Part shown: piece after piece, positions 15,467 to 17,105 of the stretch
Layout of the letters: each line of letters starts with the position of its first letter
Numbering within the stretch: position 1 is the first letter of the stretch
Assembly: GCA_014379665.1 (NCBI GenBank)
Contig: JACMLK010000482.1
Span: 1-17,105, forward strand
Length of the DNA stretch: 17,105 bases
Direction: 5' to 3'
From: Saprospiraceae bacterium
GTDB taxonomy: Bacteria > Bacteroidota > Bacteroidia > Chitinophagales > Saprospiraceae
Position numbers and translations under genes: made by a program
Notes under the pieces: generated by a model
The model's input: the letters and a program-made list of their open reading frames with translations, nothing else
Database searches by the model: none
What the model was told of the DNA's origin: nothing

Positions 15467-15967
15467 CTACTTGCTTTGCTCTTCTCTGAGTTTCATAAAA
15501 TCATCTGTCATTTTAAACGGCATACCAATGACTGTATGATCTTCTTCATAACTGCGTCCTTTTTCATTTTTAAAATTGTACACATTAATTTTATTGATCA
15601 TCAGGTCCAATACGATAAAGTAATTATTTGACTTGCAGTCACCTGCTTTGCATCCTGTAAAATAGATCATCTCCCCATCTTTTTTTAATGGCGTTTCTTC
15701 GTTCCAGTTTTCCTTGAATTCAGCGAAATCAGATTTCATGATGTCTTCAATCCTTGAATACAGTCCATATTTTTGAAAAAGATCAATTTCTTTTGGTAAT
15801 TTACCTACGTGCTTCTCCAGATCTTTAAAATTTGCCGTCGAAGCAGGAGGTAAAGTCATCGCTGTATCAGCGGAATCTGTTGTTTGCATATCGCCATCAT
15901 TGGACGAATTATTTTTGCACGAACAGATTAACAAAATGAGAACTGTGATAACGGTAAAGTATTTCAT
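15467..15967 (-). CDS. putative lipoprotein with a CKxxDC element (Ivy-like?)
   Basis: Predicted lipoprotein of 166 residues. The N terminus MKYFTVITVLILLICSCKNN is a lipoprotein signal with Cys17 as the probable lipidated residue (I14-C15-S16-C17). A low-complexity Ser/Thr/Asp linker runs to about residue 45, then a small globular domain. Residues 105-125 (GCKAGDCKSNNYFIVLDLMIN) contain Cys106 and Cys111 in a CKxxDC pattern followed by a hydrophobic strand, reminiscent of the CKPHDC loop of Ivy-type lysozyme inhibitors; this likeness is short and from memory. I chose ATG at 15967 over an in-frame TTG at 15976, because it gives a standard signal peptide. The domain is otherwise unrecognised. 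It is divergently arranged with the DUF1080 gene. Confidence 0.75.
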   Translation of the reverse strand: MKYFTVITVLILLICSCKNNSSNDGDMQTTDSADTAMTLPPASTANFKDLEKHVGKLPKEIDLFQKYGLYSRIEDIMKSDFAEFKENWNEETPLKKDGEMIYFTGCKAGDCKSNNYFIVLDLMINKINVYNFKNEKGRSYEEDHTVIGMPFKMTDDFMKLREEQSK

Positions 15968-16002
15968 GAAGCACAATTTTTTTAAGCACCTAAAAATCGC
16001 TG

Positions 16003-16010
16003 TAAAATTA
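16003..16010 (-). promoter_or_regulatory. weak candidate -7 box for the lipoprotein gene
   Basis: The minus strand reads TAATTTTA, one mismatch to TAnnTTTG, 35 nt upstream of the chosen ATG. The spacing matches the better boxes in this window, which lends some support to ATG 15967 as the start. Confidence 0.3.
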
Positions 16011-16035
16011 ATTTTTATTTCACTGATATTACCAT

Positions 16036-16043
16036 TAGCTTCG
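16036..16043 (+). promoter_or_regulatory. weak candidate -7 box for the DUF1080-HAD pair
   Basis: TAGCTTCG followed by CA has one mismatch to TAnnTTTG and ends 32 nt before the ATG at 16076. Spacing and the trailing CA fit the other boxes seen here. Confidence 0.3.
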
Positions 16044-16075
16044 CACTTATTTGAAATTTAAAATATGGTAACCAC

Positions 16076-16813
16076 ATGTATCCAAAATGTATTGTAATAG
16101 TATTTGTATTATTCACTTCCATGATATCGGCACAAGTGATTGAACCTACTGACCCGAGGGCTACAGAAGACTGGTCACGAAAACCTCCTGTCATCACCGG
16201 AAAACCATTAAAGTGGGAAGTTCCTTCTGATGCTGTTGTTTTATTAGGAAACAGTACAGATCAATGGACAAAAAAAGACGGATCTCCGATTGACTGGATG
16301 CTTGAAGATGGAGTGCTGACGGTCAAACCCGGAACAAAAGATATTATTTCAAAAGCTTCATTTGGTGACTGTCACCTGCATCTTGAGTGGAGGAGTCCTG
16401 TGGTAGTAAAAGGTGATGGACAGAATAGAGGCAATAGTGGTGTCTTTCTGCAATCCCGTTATGAAATACAGATACTTGATAATTTCAACAATGAAACATA
16501 TTACAACGGCCAGGCAAGTGCATTATACAAACAATCTCCTCCTTTGTTTAATGCATGCAGTAAAACCGGGGAATGGAACACCTACGATATTATCTTCAGT
16601 GCCCCAAAATTTGATAAATTTGGTAATAAACTGGCTTCAGGTAGGGTGACTGTCATACACAACGGCATTGTGACACAAAACAATACAGAAATTCTGGGTA
16701 CTACGGAGTATATTGGTTTCCCAAAAAGCCCAATCCATGGCGGTGCACCCATCATACTGCAGGATCATGACGGTCTTGTGAGCTTCAGGAACATTTGGGT
16801 CAGAAGATTGTAA
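16076..16813 (+). CDS. secreted DUF1080 protein (3-keto-disaccharide hydrolase-like)
   Basis: Exported protein of 245 residues with a signal peptide (MYPKCIVIVFVLFTSMISAQ, cleavage likely before Gln20) and a single concanavalin-A-like DUF1080 domain. Typical motifs are WMLEDGVLTVKPGTKDI, the DCHLHLEWRSP strand, GNSGVFLQSRYEIQILDN, GEWNTYDIIFSAPKF and the C-terminal GLVSFRNIWVRRL. The family is now described as 3-keto-disaccharide or 3-keto-glycoside hydrolases/lyases acting on oxidised sugars in the periplasm; the exact substrate is unknown here. No 3-dehydrogenase partner (GFO/IDH/MocA type) lies in the window. The ATG at 16076 gives a complete signal peptide; the nearby ATG at 16065 is out of frame. 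A HAD hydrolase gene follows 4 bp after the stop. Confidence 0.9.
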   Translation: MYPKCIVIVFVLFTSMISAQVIEPTDPRATEDWSRKPPVITGKPLKWEVPSDAVVLLGNSTDQWTKKDGSPIDWMLEDGVLTVKPGTKDIISKASFGDCHLHLEWRSPVVVKGDGQNRGNSGVFLQSRYEIQILDNFNNETYYNGQASALYKQSPPLFNACSKTGEWNTYDIIFSAPKFDKFGNKLASGRVTVIHNGIVTQNNTEILGTTEYIGFPKSPIHGGAPIILQDHDGLVSFRNIWVRRL

Positions 16814-16817
16814 TGGT

Positions 16818-17105
16818 ATGCCTCAATTTGACACTTTAATTTTTGATCTCGGTGCAGTACTCATAGACTGGAATCCAAGATATCTGTACCGACAGTTATT
16901 TGTGACTGAAGATGCATTAGAACACTTTCTTTCAGAGATATGTACATCTCATTGGAATGAACAACAGGATGCCGGCAGATCTTTTGAAGAAGCAACAACC
17001 ACGCTTACTGCTCAATTTCCTCAATACACCTATGAAATATCCGTGTACTATGGTCGTTGGAAAGAAATGCTCTCCGGACCTATAAAAGAGACTGTCGAAA
17101 TACTG
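16818..17105 (+). CDS. HAD-family hydrolase, N-terminal part (3' truncated by window)
   Basis: An open frame of 96 codons runs to the last base of the window. It begins MPQFDTLIFDLGAVLIDWNP, the first catalytic motif of the haloacid dehalogenase superfamily with nucleophile Asp10, then continues with YLYRQLF, a WNEQQDAGRSFEEA cap segment and YYGRWKEMLSGPIKETVEIL. This resembles the YihX/epoxide-hydrolase-N-terminal-like subgroup of small-molecule phosphatases. Motif I is DLG, so the +2 Asp of classical phosphatases is replaced by Gly, as also seen in YihX-type proteins. It starts 4 bp after the DUF1080 gene, so the two are probably co-transcribed. Motifs II-IV lie beyond the window. An ATG at 16813 is in a frame that stops after eight codons and is not the start. 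Confidence 0.85.
   Translation, partial: MPQFDTLIFDLGAVLIDWNPRYLYRQLFVTEDALEHFLSEICTSHWNEQQDAGRSFEEATTTLTAQFPQYTYEISVYYGRWKEMLSGPIKETVEIL

Noticed and set aside
15460..15478. Seven-base hairpin CAAAGCA/TGCTTTG around the lipoprotein stop codon
   Set aside because: The loop contains the stop codon itself and no T-tract follows, so a terminator call is not supported.
15968..15976. Upstream TTG start for the lipoprotein, adding MCF
   Set aside because: The ATG at 15967 gives a standard lipoprotein signal, and a candidate promoter box lies 35 nt upstream of it.

Overview
The window looks like chromosomal DNA from a member of the Bacteroidota, most likely a Saprospiria- or Chitinophagia-like environmental lineage. 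The evidence is a TonB-dependent receptor of Bacteroidota type, a large secreted Asp-box beta-propeller protein with FN3, CUB-like and beta-helix modules, a DUF1080 protein, sphingolipid genes, low GC, start codons without clear Shine-Dalgarno sequences, and -7 boxes fitting TAnnTTTG. The placement below phylum level is inference. I see no rRNA, tRNA, CRISPR array, insertion sequence or phage gene.

Left part (1-7622). On the plus strand are the 3' end of a TonB-dependent outer-membrane receptor gene and a 1111-residue secreted multidomain protein. That gene converges, with only 13 bp between stop codons, on a minus-strand pair: adenine deaminase (ade) and an FKBP-type SlyD-like prolyl isomerase upstream of it.

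Middle part (7747-14000, all minus strand). This is the most interesting region. In transcription order it holds a serine palmitoyltransferase-type alpha-oxoamine synthase; a GNAT-fold protein of the kind proposed as bacterial ceramide synthase (bCerS-like) packed 3 bp from an NAD(P)-dependent epimerase-type reductase (CerR-like); then a tight three-gene run of a diacylglycerol/sphingosine-kinase-fold lipid kinase, an EamA-type membrane transporter and a YigZ/IMPACT protein. The first three genes could supply the three steps from serine plus acyl-CoA to dihydroceramide: condensation, keto-reduction and N-acylation. The kinase and transporter are candidates for modifying or moving the product, which is inference. 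Putative -7 boxes ahead of the synthase, the GNAT gene and the kinase suggest three transcription units.

Right part (14001-17105). A 319-bp divergent region separates the synthase gene from a plus-strand UDP-glucuronate decarboxylase (UDP-xylose synthase) gene. That gene starts with TTG overlapping the stop of a possible 26-codon leader ORF. It converges on a minus-strand lipoprotein with a CKxxDC element reminiscent of Ivy lysozyme inhibitors. Divergent from the lipoprotein, a plus-strand pair encodes a secreted DUF1080 (3-keto-disaccharide hydrolase-like) protein and, 4 bp later, a HAD-family hydrolase cut by the window end.

Several AT-rich inverted repeats lie in the gaps downstream of the epimerase, the synthase and the UDP-xylose synthase genes. 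Their role is unknown.
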